From assembly GCA_013399305.1 (NCBI GenBank), contig VXAI01000049.1:2844425-2908424 (forward strand): a stretch of 64,000 nt of DNA. The letters run 5' to 3'. The DNA is from Rostratula benghalensis. Taxonomy: Eukaryota; Chordata; Aves; Charadriiformes; Rostratulidae. The notes under the pieces are model-generated. The model had not been told where the DNA came from. It searched no databases and saw only the letters and a program-made list of their open reading frames with translations. This document shows, piece by piece, positions 63,301-64,000 of the stretch (the first letter of the stretch is position 1; every line of letters starts with the position of its first letter). A program made the position numbers and the translations under genes.

Positions 63301-64000
63301 GCTCTTGGCTTTTTCTCTGTCTGTTCTAAACACTGAAAATGTCAAGTTTGCTCACTAATTAAACATGTCTGTCTTAGACTCCACTCGTGTCTTTCATCAT
63401 AATGGTGCAGAGTCCCAAGGAGACATTATCCATTCATGTTTTCAAGTAGAAGATGTAAAAACATACAAATATAAATTTAATGCAGCTATTTCTTAATGAG
63501 CAAAGCGATTATGACATGGGAGAAATGAAGGAATTCGCCTTCTAAAAAGTTCTCAGCATTTACGGGCCCAGAGCTTCGGAGTCTGGTTGAGATATGTTTT
63601 GTGCAGATTCTCTACAGAGAAGCAGAATGAAATATAAGTGCAAATCAAGAAAAACATGCTTTTAAAAGGAGAATGTTGAACTGCATTAAATTTATAACAT
63701 AAACAATAAAATCCTGGATTTTCAAGACTGGGATTGAAATATTGCAGGAAAAAATTTCTTCCAGTATTTTGGTTCTGCATCTATTTAGAAACAAATTTAA
63801 AAATCCCCAAACCAGGAAACTAAAACCACTGCAATGACAACTAACCCTAAAAACATGCATTAGCAATTCAAAACTTTAGCAAAAGAAGGGGGTTTTTAAA
63901 GTCCAGATTTAAAAATAGCTGAAGCTTCCTGGTGCTTGTGCAATAAGGTGTCTCCTAGTTTATGGTAGCTGGCACATTCATAGCATAAATTCCCATTTTC
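60331..64000. other. non-coding A+T-rich tract
   Basis: No gene and no recognised repeat family. A 22-bp tandem pair (tttagatttgtgatt core) lies at 63126-63147 and 63148-63169. Short TAATTAATTAAT words lie near 62838-62852. All open frames are short. Confidence 0.55.

Noticed and set aside
1..64000. tRNA, rRNA, known miRNA, CRISPR array, telomeric repeat, intact endogenous retrovirus
   Set aside because: Looked for characteristic words by eye on both strands and saw none; a covariance-model and profile search would be needed to exclude them fully.

Overview
The window looks like non-coding nuclear DNA of a bird, or at least of a non-mammalian amniote. Several relics match the avian/reptilian CR1 LINE 3' region, including two copies carrying the conserved phrase 'ttggaagggacc' or close variants of it. 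There is also a MIR-type SINE relic, an L2-like tail and very few other interspersed repeats. Sparse repeats dominated by CR1 point to a bird. There is no operon structure, no dense open frames, no CRISPR array and no recognisable tRNA or rRNA, so prokaryotic features do not apply. I found no protein-coding gene that I can name. The longest open frames (about 125-170 codons) overlap one another on both strands, show no recognisable domain and look like chance.

Layout. Bases 1-13,000 are visibly richer in G+C and CpG. This part holds (a) an exon-like segment at 100-236 with a strong acceptor and a consensus donor, whose open frame stops at 189-191, plus a possible poly(A) site near 3613; (b) a second exon-like segment at 6689-6759 next to a small CpG cluster; (c) CpG clusters near 8080-8195 and 12903-12993; and (d) a GC-rich block at 9990-10400 containing a 22-bp minisatellite. 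Together these would fit the 3' end of a gene or a non-coding transcript entering from the left, but that is inference.

From about 13 kb to the end the DNA is mostly A+T-rich and gene-poor, like a gene desert or a very large intron. It holds short tandem duplications, homopolymers, an L2-like tail (23950), CR1 fragments (24210, 32441, 34980, 58545, 59700), a MIR split by an insertion (25571-25935), palindromic repeats (30384-30470, 26133-26152) and a striking near-perfect hairpin at 40286-40332. Two diverged copies of an unrecognised segment lie at 16384-16441 and 17266-17323. A degenerate tandem duplication lies at 59258-59487.

I did not find a clear previously undescribed system. The best leads are the 40286-40332 hairpin, the exon-like segments at the left edge and the unrecognised duplicated segments. 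Repeat family names rest on remembered consensus patterns, not on a database search.
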